A stretch of DNA of 64,000 nucleotides from Amycolatopsis sp. FDAARGOS 1241 (lineage in GTDB: Bacteria > Actinomycetota > Actinomycetes > Mycobacteriales > Pseudonocardiaceae), in assembly GCF_016889705.1 (NCBI RefSeq), contig NZ_CP069526.1, positions 7,771,001-7,835,000 on the forward strand, read 5' to 3'. How positions within the stretch are numbered: the stretch's first letter is position 1; the number at the start of each line of letters is the position of its first letter. The position numbers and the translations under genes are program-made. The notes under the pieces were generated by a model. That model saw only the letters and a list, made by a program, of their open reading frames with translations, was not told where the DNA came from and did no database searches. Below, one piece after another: positions 53,923 through 64,000 of this stretch.

Positions 53923-54539
53923 TCAGATCCGCTCGGCAAGCGGGCTTGGCCTGGACCGGACAGTTCGCCGAGGGTGTCGCCACGTCCGGCGAGGGCCATG
54001 AGCAGGGCTTCGCCTGGACCGCGTAGTTCGGGTCCGGAACCGCGGGACCAGTCGAGGTCGGTGGCGACGAGCGTGAGGCCGCGCGCCCGTTGGGGTGCGC
54101 CGATCGGCGGCGCGGTCAATGCCAGCCGCAACGCGGTTCGCAGGCGGTCACCGGGTATCTCGCGGGACAGGGCGAGTGGGCGGCGGATGTCCTGCTGATG
54201 AATCATCGCGTCCAGGAGCGCGGTCATGCCGCTGCGCGCGGCGGTCAGCCCGCGGGGCCGCTGGTGCGTCCGCAGCAGATCGATCAGTTCGCGTCGGCTG
54301 CGGGAGTACCCACGGATAACGATCTCGTGGGTCTCGCTGAGGGTGAACCCGCGGCAGGCGAACCGCTTGACGGCGCCCGCCCAGCTCAGTTCCTCGTAGC
54401 TAACCCACACGGTTAAGTCACCACACAGGCTCGGCGCCCCCTGCCGGGGAGTCAGCGTCTCGAGGCAACCGGCGAAGTCGCCGCGTTCCTGCATGGCCAT
54501 GGTCATCACGTCGGCCGCACTCGGCTCTTGGCTGGTCAC
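53923..54539 (-). pseudogene. Maleylpyruvate isomerase/mycothiol-dependent family protein, probably degraded
   Basis: From GTG 54539 the frame reads as a TIGR03083/MDMPI protein: AADVMTMAMQERGDFAGCLETL, APSLCGDLTVW, and MTALLDAMIHQQDIRRPL. Compared with the family, the segment after LCGDLTV (normally RDVVAHL, with a metal His) is missing. The frame then runs without stop through the glnA terminator into glnA antisense to 53688, whereas a +1 frame gives SPLAERI and a stop at 53923, like a normal family end. I therefore judge it decayed (small deletion plus 3' frameshift), but an intact odd protein is possible. Confidence 0.55.
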
Positions 54540-54621
54540 CCGGGCACCTCCACCAACCTCCGGATCCGCGTTCAGCGAGGCCCGAGCCTCTCACGGGAGA
54601 CCGACAGTGCACAGACGCGCG

Positions 54622-55257
54622 CTAATCCGCGGCAGGCGCTCGCGCGATGACAACGCCGCCCGGCACGCGATCGTCCGGGTTGAGCAGGATCTCCGCCTCG
54701 ATCGTGAAACCCGCGTCGCGCAGGAGGGCGGAGACGACGGCCGGCGTGCGGCGGTGGATGTGGACGTGCATGGGGTGGCCGCCGTAGCCGGAGGTCTTGA
54801 GCGTGGTCTCGGTGCCGACGTGGAAGCCGATCGGCACCACGCCACGCGGCCGCAGCACGCGCCGGAACCCGGCCAGCACACCGGGCACCGCGCAGTCCGG
54901 CACGTGGATCATCGACCAGAACGCGAGGACGCCGGACACCGACGCCGCGCGGAGCGTCAAATCCGTCATCGACCCCACCTCGAACCGCACGCCCGGCTGG
55001 GCGCGGCGGGCGTACGCGATCATCTCCGGCGACAAGTCGATCCCGAACGCGTCCACCCCCAGGCCGTGCAGGTGGGCCGTGACCCAGCCCGGTCCGCAGC
55101 CAATGTCGGCGACCGGCCCTGAGCCTGCCAGCTCCGCGAAGAGGCCCAGCACGGCCCGCAGGTACGGCTCGTCGTCCAGCCGGTCGCGGAGCTGCCCGGC
55201 GTAGGCCGCGGCGACCGTGTCGTAGGAGGTGCGGGTGCTCGCCAGCCAGGGTTTCAT
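54622..55257 (-). CDS. SAM-dependent methyltransferase
   Basis: A 211-residue class I methyltransferase with motif I VADIGCGPGWVTAHL, the acidic motif II FGIDLSPEMIAYAR, VSGVLAFWSMIHVP (motif IV) and LRPRGVVPIGFHVG. The start ATG 55257 shares one base with the stop of the thioesterase gene (TGATG), so they are coupled. ATG reads MKPWLASTRTSYDTVA, typical of small-molecule methyltransferases of this type. Substrate unknown. Confidence 0.9.
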   Translation of the reverse strand: MKPWLASTRTSYDTVAAAYAGQLRDRLDDEPYLRAVLGLFAELAGSGPVADIGCGPGWVTAHLHGLGVDAFGIDLSPEMIAYARRAQPGVRFEVGSMTDLTLRAASVSGVLAFWSMIHVPDCAVPGVLAGFRRVLRPRGVVPIGFHVGTETTLKTSGYGGHPMHVHIHRRTPAVVSALLRDAGFTIEAEILLNPDDRVPGGVVIARAPAAD

Positions 55258-55685
55258 CACTCGGCCGTCGACAGGACTTTGAGGTTCAGACCGGCGCGCT
55301 CGAAGTGGCCGCGCGGGTCCTCGACGAGCTTGCGCCGCACCAGGTCCATGAGGCCGACCGTGCACGTGATCTCCGCCGACAGGGTGCCGTCGAGCTTCAC
55401 GATGCGGGAGGTCATCCAGAAGACCTTGCCGTCGCCGAAGCTGGCGTCGCACGATACGTCGACGACGTCGCCGCCGCGCAGTTCGCGGCGGTAGACGATG
55501 TGGGACTCCAGCAGGACCGGCGCGAGGTTCTGGTCGCGCAGCCGCGCGTCGCCCGCGGATTCGAAGAGCTCGATGCGCGAAACCTCGCCGTAGGAGTGGT
55601 AGACGGCGTGGTTCAGGTGCCCCAGCGAGTCGAGTTCGTAGTGGCGCACCTTGATGCGGGTGCGAAACGGTTCACGATCGGTCAC
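55257..55685 (-). CDS. Acyl-CoA thioesterase, hotdog fold
   Basis: A 142-residue 4-hydroxybenzoyl-CoA-thioesterase-type hotdog protein. VRHYELDSLGHLNHAVYHSYGEVSRIELF holds the catalytic-type Asp and the conserved HLNHAVY motif. It cleaves acyl-CoA or acyl-ACP thioesters in this family. It starts at GTG 55685, 9 bp after glnE, and is coupled to the methyltransferase. A tail of about 25 residues follows the fold. Confidence 0.9.
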   Translation of the reverse strand: MTDREPFRTRIKVRHYELDSLGHLNHAVYHSYGEVSRIELFESAGDARLRDQNLAPVLLESHIVYRRELRGGDVVDVSCDASFGDGKVFWMTSRIVKLDGTLSAEITCTVGLMDLVRRKLVEDPRGHFERAGLNLKVLSTAE

Positions 55686-55694
55686 GAGCCCACT

Positions 55695-58670
55695 CTAGGT
55701 CTCGTAGAACAGCTCCTCGACCACAGCGTGCGCGCGCCGCGTCACGCGCCGGTAGCTGTCGAGGAACTCGCCCGGGTCGTCGTCCACGGTGTAGCCGAAC
55801 ACGCGCGCCACGGCGGCGAGGTCACGGCCCGAGCCGGGCACCTCGTCGACGGCCTTGCCGCGCACGAGCATCCCGGCGTTGCGCACGCGCGTGGCGAGCA
55901 ACCACGCCTCGCGCAAGGAATCCACCGACTCCGCGGGTGCGATTCCCGTGTCCGCCAACGCGGTGAGCGCGTCGAGTGTCGACGTCGTGCGCAGGCTCGG
56001 TTCTTCGTGCGCGTGCTGCAACTGCAGCAGTTGCACGGTCCACTCCACGTCCGCGAGCCCGCCGCGACCCAGTTTGGTGTGGCGCGTCGGGTCGGCACCA
56101 CGCGGCAGCCGCTCGGTTTCCACGCGAGCCTTGATGCGCCGGATCTCGCGCGCCTGCGTCGCGTCGAGGCCGCCTCCGGGGTAGCGGATCGGATCGATCA
56201 CCGCGATGAACCGCTCACCCAGATCCTCGTCGCCGGCGACGAACCGCGCGCGCAGCAACGCCTGCGCTTCCCAGATTTCGCCCCAGCGCTGGTAATAGGC
56301 GCGGTAGGAGTCGAGTGTGCGCACGAGCGGTCCGCTGCGTCCCTCCGGCCGCAGGTCCGCGTCGACGAGCAGCGCCGGGTCGGAGCTCGGCGCGCCCAGC
56401 ATCTTCCGCACGGTCTCGGCGACCGACGAAGCGAACTTGACCGCGTCCGAGTCCGAGACGCCTTCGGCCGGCTCGCAGACGAACAGCACGTCCGCGTCCG
56501 AGCCGTACCCGAGTTCCGCGCCGCCAAGACGCCCCATGCCGATCACGGCGACGGTCGCCGGCGTGCGGCCCAGTTGCGCCTGACGCTGCCGGTACGCCGC
56601 GGCGAGCGCGCCCTGCAGCACGGCCACCCACACGCTGGAGAGGGCTTCGCACACGGCCGGCACGTCCAGCATCCCCAGCAGATCCGCGCACGCGACGCGC
56701 AGGAGTTCGTGGCGCCGCAGCGAACGCGCGGCCGCCACCGCCGCGTTCAGGCCCGGTTGCCGGCGCACGGCCGCGCGCAGCGAGGTCGCCACTTCGGCCG
56801 GCTTGCGACCGGTGAGCCTCGCCGGATCACCCAGCAGCTGCAGCACTTCCGGCGCGCGCACGAGCAAGTCGGGCACGAGGTGCGACGTGCCGAGCAGGAA
56901 CGCGAGCCGTTCCACGACCGTGCCCTCGTCGCGCAGCACCCGCAGGTACCACGGAGTGTCTTCCAGCGCCTCGGAAACCTTGCGGTAGGAGAGCAGCCCG
57001 CCGTCGGGATCCGGGGTGTCGGCGAGGAAGTCCAGCAGCACCGGCAGCAGCGCCTGCTGGATCGCCGCGCGCCGCGAAACGCCCGCAGTGAGCGCCTTGA
57101 TGTGCTGCAGCGCGCCTTCCGGCGCCGCGTAGCCGAGTGCGGCGAGCCGGCTCGCGGCCTGTTTCGTGGTGAGCCGCAACGCTTCCGTCGGCACGTTCGC
57201 CACGGATTGCAGCAGCGGACGGTAGAAGACCTTCTCGTGCAGCCGCCGGATGCCCTGCGCGTGGCGGCGGAACTCGGCGAGCAGCTCCTCGCCCTGGCTG
57301 CGGCCGCGCGTGGCCTTGATGCCGCACGCACGGGCCAGGACGCGCAGCTCAGCGGTGTCCGTCGCTTCGGGAAACAGGTGCGTGCGCCGCAGCCGGCGCA
57401 ATTGCAACCGGTGCTCGACGGTACGCAGGAACTCGTACGACGTCCCCATCTCCGCCGCGTCCGCGCGGCCGACGTACCCGCCTTCGCCCAGCGCTTCCAG
57501 TGCATCCATTGTGGACGGTGAGCGCAGCTCGGGGTCGACGCGGCCGTGCACGAGTTGCAGCAGCTGCACGGCGAATTCCACGTCGCGCAATCCACCACGG
57601 CCCAGCTTCAGCTCGCGTTCGGCGTATTCGGCGCTCACGTGGTCCTCCACGCGCCGGCGCATCTGCTGCACCTCGGTGACGAAGTTCTCGCGGTCGGCGG
57701 CCGACCACACCATGGGCGCGACCATCTCCGCGTACTGGCGGCCCAGCTCGGCGTCGCCCGCGACGGGCCGCGCCTTGAGCAGCGCCTGGAATTCCCAGGT
57801 CTTCGCCCACTTCCGGTAGTACGCCGTGTGGCCCTCGAGTGTGCGCACGAGCGCGCCGCTCTTGCCCTCGGGCCGCAGCGCCGCGTCGACTTCGAAGCAC
57901 GCCTGCCCGACCACGCGCATCATCGTGCTGGCCAGCCGCGTCGCGACGGCGAGGTCGCCGGCACCGACGAAGATCACGTCGACGTCGCTGACGTAGTTGA
58001 GCTCGCGCCCGCCCGTTTTACCCATCGCGATCACGGACAGCGCGCCTTCGGCCGACGCGCCGACCTCCGCTTCGGCCACGGCGACGCCCGCTTTCAGGGT
58101 GGCCTCGGCCAGCAGTGTGAGCTGGCTCGCGACTTCCTTGAACGACGGGTGGTCCAGGCCGGCCTCCACGAGGTGCCCGAGGTCGGCCGCCGCGATGCCG
58201 AGCAGCAGCCGCCGGTACGCCGTGCGCAGCGCCTGTTCGGCGCGGTTGCCGGTGAGGTAGGTGCCGTCGTCCTGGCGCAGGTCCTCGAGCAGCCGGTCGG
58301 TGAATTGGTCGGGGACGGTGCAGCGGTGGTCGGCGAGGCAGCGCCACTCGCCGGGGTTGGCGGCGAGGAAGTCGCCGAGCGCGGTCGACGTGCCGAGCAC
58401 CGAGACGAGCCGGCCGCGGAACGTCCGGTTCTCCCTGAGGGTGCGGTCCAGGTCGTGCCAGAGCGCCTCGTCGGCTTCACGGATGCGGTCGATCGTCTGC
58501 AGCGCGAGGTCGGGATCCGCGGCGCGCGACAGGGCGGCGAGCACGTCGGTGACGCCGTCGACCGGTCCCGCGGCGTCCCACCAGCCCGCCGCGCGCAACT
58601 GGGCGTCGGCCCGGGTGTCGGTGAAGCCGTACCTGGCCGCCGATGCGGCGGTCCGCGCGCGCTCTGCCAT
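55695..58670 (-). CDS. glnE: Bifunctional glutamine synthetase adenylyltransferase / adenylyl-removing enzyme
   Basis: Adds or removes AMP on the Tyr of GlnA. The 991-residue protein carries two nucleotidyltransferase halves: GKTGGRELNYVSDVDVIF (removal domain) and GMGRLGGAELGYGSDADVLF (transfer domain), each with GxxDxD-type metal sites and followed by RLGRGGLxDVEF/W motifs. Length is standard for actinobacteria. I use ATG 58670 (MAERARTAAS); GTG 58679 is an in-frame alternative. It lies between the pit copy 2 and thioesterase genes, 2 kb from glnA, as in mycobacteria. Confidence 0.97.
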   Translation of the reverse strand: MAERARTAASAARYGFTDTRADAQLRAAGWWDAAGPVDGVTDVLAALSRAADPDLALQTIDRIREADEALWHDLDRTLRENRTFRGRLVSVLGTSTALGDFLAANPGEWRCLADHRCTVPDQFTDRLLEDLRQDDGTYLTGNRAEQALRTAYRRLLLGIAAADLGHLVEAGLDHPSFKEVASQLTLLAEATLKAGVAVAEAEVGASAEGALSVIAMGKTGGRELNYVSDVDVIFVGAGDLAVATRLASTMMRVVGQACFEVDAALRPEGKSGALVRTLEGHTAYYRKWAKTWEFQALLKARPVAGDAELGRQYAEMVAPMVWSAADRENFVTEVQQMRRRVEDHVSAEYAERELKLGRGGLRDVEFAVQLLQLVHGRVDPELRSPSTMDALEALGEGGYVGRADAAEMGTSYEFLRTVEHRLQLRRLRRTHLFPEATDTAELRVLARACGIKATRGRSQGEELLAEFRRHAQGIRRLHEKVFYRPLLQSVANVPTEALRLTTKQAASRLAALGYAAPEGALQHIKALTAGVSRRAAIQQALLPVLLDFLADTPDPDGGLLSYRKVSEALEDTPWYLRVLRDEGTVVERLAFLLGTSHLVPDLLVRAPEVLQLLGDPARLTGRKPAEVATSLRAAVRRQPGLNAAVAAARSLRRHELLRVACADLLGMLDVPAVCEALSSVWVAVLQGALAAAYRQRQAQLGRTPATVAVIGMGRLGGAELGYGSDADVLFVCEPAEGVSDSDAVKFASSVAETVRKMLGAPSSDPALLVDADLRPEGRSGPLVRTLDSYRAYYQRWGEIWEAQALLRARFVAGDEDLGERFIAVIDPIRYPGGGLDATQAREIRRIKARVETERLPRGADPTRHTKLGRGGLADVEWTVQLLQLQHAHEEPSLRTTSTLDALTALADTGIAPAESVDSLREAWLLATRVRNAGMLVRGKAVDEVPGSGRDLAAVARVFGYTVDDDPGEFLDSYRRVTRRAHAVVEELFYET

Positions 58671-58725
58671 CTCCCTCACCGTAGCCGGATCCGCTGCGAG
58701 TGGGCAGCCGGGCACGCGTTCGGCG

Positions 58726-59856
58726 TCAGGCTGCGAGGCGATCGGGTTCCGTGTCGGCGGCCATCGGCTCGGGAACGTGGAAGCTGTGCGCGGTGACGGG
58801 CTTGCGGCGCGAGAGCAGGTAGATGCCGATGCCGATCGCGATGCCGGCCACGCCGACGCCGATCGTGCCGGCAGTGCCGAGCGATGCGAGCTTGCCTGCC
58901 GCGGCTCCGACGAGCGCGGCTGCCGGCAATGTGAAGAGCCACGCGATGACCATCCGGCCCGCCATGCCCCAGCGCACCGGCGCCTCGTGCCGGCCGACGC
59001 CGGAGCCGATGATGCCGCCCGAACACACGTGCGTGGTCGAGAGCGGGAAGCCGAGGTGCGAGGACAGCAGGATCACGGCCGCGCTGCTCGTCTGCGCCGC
59101 GAAACCCTGCGGGCCTTCGATGTCGGTCAGGCCCTTGCCGAGGGTGTGGGTGATGCGCCAGCCGCCGAGGTACGTGCCGAGGGCGAGCGCGGACGCGGCG
59201 CTGATGATGACCCACACCGGCGGCGCGGAGCCCGTCGGCAAGGTGCCTGCGGTGACCAGCACGAGGGTGATGACGCCCATGGTCTTCTGGGCGTCGTTGG
59301 TGCCGTGCGCGAGCGAGACCAGGGACGCCGACACGATCTGGCCGATGCGGAACCCGCGCCCGCCGCGCTTGCGCACGAACACCTTGTAGACGACGTACGT
59401 GACGGCGGCCGCCACGACTCCGGCGATCACGGGCGACGCGGCGGCCGGCACGAGGACCTTGTCGACGATCTTGCCGAAGTGGACGGAGTCCGCGCCCGCC
59501 GAAACCCAGGTGGCGCCGATGAGACCGCCGAACAGTGCGTGGGACGAGCTCGACGGCAGGCCGACGTACCACGTGACGAGGTTCCACACGATCGCGCCGA
59601 CGAGCCCGCCGAACACGATGGCGGGCCCGATCTTCGTATCGTCGACGAGCCCGCTGGAGATCGTCTTGGCGACTTCGACGGACAGGAAAGCGCCGACGAG
59701 GTTGAGCACCGCGGAGATCGCGACCGCGATTCTCGGCCTCAGCGCACCGGTGGCGATCGAGGTCGCCATCGCGTTGGCCGTGTCGTGGAAGCCGTTGGTG
59801 AAATCGAATACGAGAGCGGTGACGATGACGACGACGACCAGCAGCGAGGGGTCCAC
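58726..59856 (-). CDS. PiT-family inorganic phosphate transporter (copy 2)
   Basis: A 376-residue membrane transporter, same length and close in sequence to the copy at 2668-3798. FDFTNGFHDTANAMAT, GLPSSSSHALFGGLIGATW, SLAHGTNDAQKTMGVI and FPLSTTHVCSGGIIGSG are all present. Start GTG 59856 (VDPSLLVVVV). No partner gene for a small membrane protein follows, unlike copy 1, and no clear PHO box is seen upstream, so it may be the constitutive system. It lies 55 bp before glnE on the same strand. Confidence 0.95.
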   Translation of the reverse strand: MDPSLLVVVVIVTALVFDFTNGFHDTANAMATSIATGALRPRIAVAISAVLNLVGAFLSVEVAKTISSGLVDDTKIGPAIVFGGLVGAIVWNLVTWYVGLPSSSSHALFGGLIGATWVSAGADSVHFGKIVDKVLVPAAASPVIAGVVAAAVTYVVYKVFVRKRGGRGFRIGQIVSASLVSLAHGTNDAQKTMGVITLVLVTAGTLPTGSAPPVWVIISAASALALGTYLGGWRITHTLGKGLTDIEGPQGFAAQTSSAAVILLSSHLGFPLSTTHVCSGGIIGSGVGRHEAPVRWGMAGRMVIAWLFTLPAAALVGAAAGKLASLGTAGTIGVGVAGIAIGIGIYLLSRRKPVTAHSFHVPEPMAADTEPDRLAA

Positions 59857-59950
59857 CCCGACCTCCGAACCCTACGGAAACACCCCTCGCAAGGTACCTG
59901 ACCTATCGAGTGAATCGTCAACGCTGCGTTAGTGATCAGGACATCATTCG

Positions 59951-60700
59951 TTAAGCGAGCGGCAACGTGTGTTGATTTTCCGGCGCAGTTGCCAGCTCCC
60001 CGGCCGCCAATCGGACGAACCGGTGAGCGAACGGCCGCCAGGTCTCGGCGATGTCCTCGTGCACTGAGATCAACTTCTCCGGCGCCAGCGCCCCCGGACG
60101 GATGAGCTCCGCCATGTCGGGCTCGTCCTCGGCCCAGCGGCGCACGAGGTCGGGGGTCGTCTCGATGTGGAACTGGACACCGTAGACGCAGCGGCGCAGC
60201 CGGTACGCCTGGTTCTGGTACAGCGGCGCAGATGCGAGCAGCTCGGCGCCGGGCGGAAGGCGTTTGACGACGTCGTTGTGGAACTGGATCACGTCCTGCA
60301 TCAGCGGCAGGTCGGCGAACAGCGGGTCGGTCCAGGCGGCGTCCTTCTTGGAGACGAGTGAGGGCCCGACCTCGGGCCCGTCCTCGCCGACCGCGACCTG
60401 ACCGCCGGTGGCCGCCGCGAGTAGCTGGGCGCCGAGGCAGATGCCGAGCGTCGGCAGTTGCTTTCCGGCGGCCTGGCCGAGGAGTTTGCGAACGTCGGCG
60501 AGCCACGGGTGGTGCTCGTCGTCGAGCGCGCCCATGCCGCCGCCGAGGCAGATGACGCCCGCGTAGCCGTCGAGGTCCGCCGGCAGTTCCCGCGCGGGCG
60601 GCAACCGCACGTCGAGCTCGGCGCCGGCTTCGGTCAGCCAGTCACCGAGCGGGCCGAGGGGGTCGCCGGCGTCGGGTTGGATGATCAGCAGACGTGTCAC
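59951..60700 (-). CDS. Class I glutamine amidotransferase
   Basis: A 249-residue GATase-1 protein of the GuaA-like stand-alone type. The nucleophile elbow is LGICLGAQLLA, the catalytic His is in YGVQFHIET with Glu two residues on, and VICLGGGMGALDDE forms the oxyanion region. It may hydrolyse glutamine or a gamma-glutamyl amine for an unknown partner. Start GTG 60700 overlaps the stop of the rhodanese gene (GTGA). Confidence 0.9.
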   Translation of the reverse strand: MTRLLIIQPDAGDPLGPLGDWLTEAGAELDVRLPPARELPADLDGYAGVICLGGGMGALDDEHHPWLADVRKLLGQAAGKQLPTLGICLGAQLLAAATGGQVAVGEDGPEVGPSLVSKKDAAWTDPLFADLPLMQDVIQFHNDVVKRLPPGAELLASAPLYQNQAYRLRRCVYGVQFHIETTPDLVRRWAEDEPDMAELIRPGALAPEKLISVHEDIAETWRPFAHRFVRLAAGELATAPENQHTLPLA

Positions 60701-61119
60701 GCCTCCAGGGTACGGACCGGTGTGATGGTCTCGACGGGGTAGCCGCTCGCCTGCCAGGTGGTGATGCCGCCGGAGAGGCGCTTCGCCGTGAAGCCGAGGG
60801 CGGACAGGCGGAGCGCGCCCTGGGTGGCGGCGTTGCAGTGAATGCTTTCGCAGTAGCAGACGTAGACGAGGTTCCGGTCGAGTTCGCGGGCGGTGTCCTC
60901 GGTGACTTCGCAGTACGGCAGGTTGATCGCGCCGGGGATCCGCGCGCATTCGTAGGCTTCGGCGCCGCGGCACTCCACGAGCACGTACCCGTCGGTGCGG
61001 CCCTCGGCGAGGTCCTGCGCGAGATCGACGGGATCGACTTCGAAGCCGAGCTCGCGCCCGAAGTACGTGACGGCTTCAGCAGAGGTGGGAGTGGAGAACT
61101 GGAGGATGCGAGGTGTCAT
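60697..61119 (-). CDS. Rhodanese-like sulfurtransferase
   Basis: A 140-residue single rhodanese domain (VLVECRGAEAYECARIPGAINLP) with the active-site loop CYCESIHCNAATQGALRL; the catalytic Cys is probably the one of YCES. Such forms bind or move sulfane sulfur. It is divergent from an Lrp/AsnC regulator gene and coupled to the amidotransferase. ATG 61119 begins MTPRILQFST. An upstream in-frame extension has no support. Confidence 0.88.
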   Translation of the reverse strand: MTPRILQFSTPTSAEAVTYFGRELGFEVDPVDLAQDLAEGRTDGYVLVECRGAEAYECARIPGAINLPYCEVTEDTARELDRNLVYVCYCESIHCNAATQGALRLSALGFTAKRLSGGITTWQASGYPVETITPVRTLEA

Positions 61120-61228
61120 GCCGTTAATCGTCGTCGGGCAGGGGTGCGGATCACAGAGCCGGATCCAGGTGATCGGGTCGGATAGCCTGGGATTCCCTCG
61201 TTCGGACTGCGCTTCGCCGGGAGTTTCT

Positions 61229-61708
61229 GTGGACGTCTTGCATGACCGCTCCGGGAACTTCGCGGGAGACCTGGACGCCACCGACTGGCACTTGCTCGAA
61301 CTCCTCCAGGCCGACGGGCGCCTCACCTACTCCGAACTAGGCCGCCGCGTGTCCCTCTCCGCTCCGGCCGTGACGGAACGCGTGCGCCGCCTTGAGCAAC
61401 GCGGCATCATCACGGGCTACTCGGCACAGGTCGACGCGACAAAACTGGGCCTGCCGATCGAAGCGGTGGTCCGCGTCCGGGTTCGCAGCCTCGACGAACC
61501 GCGCTTCCGCTCGACCGTCCTGCCGCTGCCCGAGGTCACCTCCGCCGACCACATCACGGGCGACGAGCGCTGGCTCCTGCGCGTGCGCTGCCGCACCACG
61601 GGCGAGCTCGAGACGTTCGTCGAGCGGGCCCAGCGCTACGGCGAGACGACGACCGCGCTGGTCTTCTCGTCCCCCGTGGTGCGCCGGCCGATCACCCCAC
61701 CACACTGA
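61229..61708 (+). CDS. Lrp/AsnC-family transcriptional regulator
   Basis: A 159-residue regulator with the AsnC helix-turn-helix (LDATDWHLLELLQADGRLTYSELGRRVSLSAPAVTERVRRLEQRGII) and the C-terminal RAM domain (VVRVRVRSLDEPRF, ITGDERWLLRVRC). Start GTG 61229 (VDVLHDRSG), no strong ribosome site. It is divergent from the rhodanese gene and probably controls it, perhaps in response to cysteine or another sulfur-containing amino acid. Confidence 0.9.
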   Translation: MDVLHDRSGNFAGDLDATDWHLLELLQADGRLTYSELGRRVSLSAPAVTERVRRLEQRGIITGYSAQVDATKLGLPIEAVVRVRVRSLDEPRFRSTVLPLPEVTSADHITGDERWLLRVRCRTTGELETFVERAQRYGETTTALVFSSPVVRRPITPPH

Positions 61709-61751
61709 CGACGCCGACCAGCCGACCGCCGGGAAACGGTGGCGAATGGAG

Positions 61752-61791
61752 AAAGGCCCCGGGAGAACCATACGGTTCTCGACCGGGGCCT
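61752..61791 (-). terminator. Terminator of the rRNA operon
   Basis: Minus strand AGGCCCCGG..GAGAACC-GTAT-GGTTCTC..CCGGGGCCTTTC, 13 bases after the 5S gene; also convergent with the Lrp gene. Confidence 0.85.
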
Positions 61792-61804
61792 GACTCGAGG
61801 TAAC

Positions 61805-61922
61805 GTTCGGCGGCGTCCTACTCTCCCACAACCCTTCGGTTGCAGTACCATCGGCGCTACCAGGCTTAGCTTCCGGGTTCGGAATGGGACCGGGCGTTTC
61901 CCTGGCGCTATAACCACCGAAA
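61805..61922 (-). rRNA. 5S ribosomal RNA
   Basis: About 118 nt. Begins GTTTCGGTGGTTATAGCG and ends CGCCGCCGAAC on the minus strand, with the conserved CCCATTCCGAACCCGGAAG loop. Downstream of 23S in the same operon; spacer 61923-62004 has no tRNA. Confidence 0.96.
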
Positions 61923-62004
61923 CACTACGAAACAACACACACCATGTTTGTTTCCACACGGTGTGGTGTTTCAGAGCTGTAGAGTGGATGCGTAACATCT
62001 TCGT

Positions 62005-64000
<1,996 letters not shown>

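Overview
The window is about 64 kb of high-GC actinobacterial chromosome. GTG starts, four-base stop/start overlaps, WhiB7, UvrD2, GlnE, DUF4191 and GlnR-like and PhoP-like sites, together with gene order matching mycobacterial loci (Rv3193c-Rv3198c and Rv2219-Rv2220 neighbourhoods, from memory), point to a Pseudonocardiaceae-type actinomycete. Amycolatopsis is my best guess; this is inference, not a database result.

Layout. 1-3.8 kb: an edge-truncated sensor kinase, two coupled unknown genes and a PiT phosphate transporter with its small membrane partner behind a PhoP-type box. 4.1-7.4 kb: an Lnt/nitrilase-type membrane acyltransferase with a ~430-residue tandem-repeat N-terminus, then a 550-bp gene-free stretch almost without T. 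7.4-15.1 kb: a tightly coupled histidine-degradation operon (hutH-hutU-M20 amidohydrolase-hutF-hutI) facing an IclR regulator. 15.2-19.4 kb: gamma-glutamyltransferase, and a divergent MFS/LysR pair. 19.5-29.3 kb: tmRNA, a sensor-kinase-regulator operon, an acyltransferase, and the prfB-ftsE-ftsX-smpB cluster with a PadR gene upstream. 29.5-33.5 kb: two identical initiator tRNA genes flanking a graveyard of a broken TetR, FAD monooxygenase and P450 plus a 161-bp tandem array. 33.6-49.7 kb: a conserved actinobacterial block (UPF0182, PPA1309, YlbL protease, DUF2342, YgjP-like peptidase, an RRE/E1-like protein, an ABC1 kinase, whiB7, uvrD2). 49.8-61.7 kb: DUF4191, an IS30 remnant, RDD, glnA, degraded and small genes, glnE, a second PiT, a GATase, a rhodanese and an Lrp regulator. 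61.8-64 kb: the 5S and most of the 23S rRNA, minus strand.

How it works together. Nitrogen is the main theme: histidine breakdown to glutamate, glutamine synthetase, its adenylyltransferase GlnE, a GlnR-type operator at glnA and a glutamine amidotransferase. Phosphate uptake appears twice. Ribosome rescue appears as ssrA and smpB, and ribosome stress as the whiB7 attenuator. The most notable regulatory structure is the whiB7 leader (autoregulatory AT-rich promoter, uORF, 14-bp intrinsic terminator). The best candidate for an undescribed system is the PqqD/RRE-plus-E1-like protein with its kinase and peptidase neighbours. Several genes carry in-frame minisatellites, and a 13-bp palindrome and DnaA-box clusters recur outside any annotated element.
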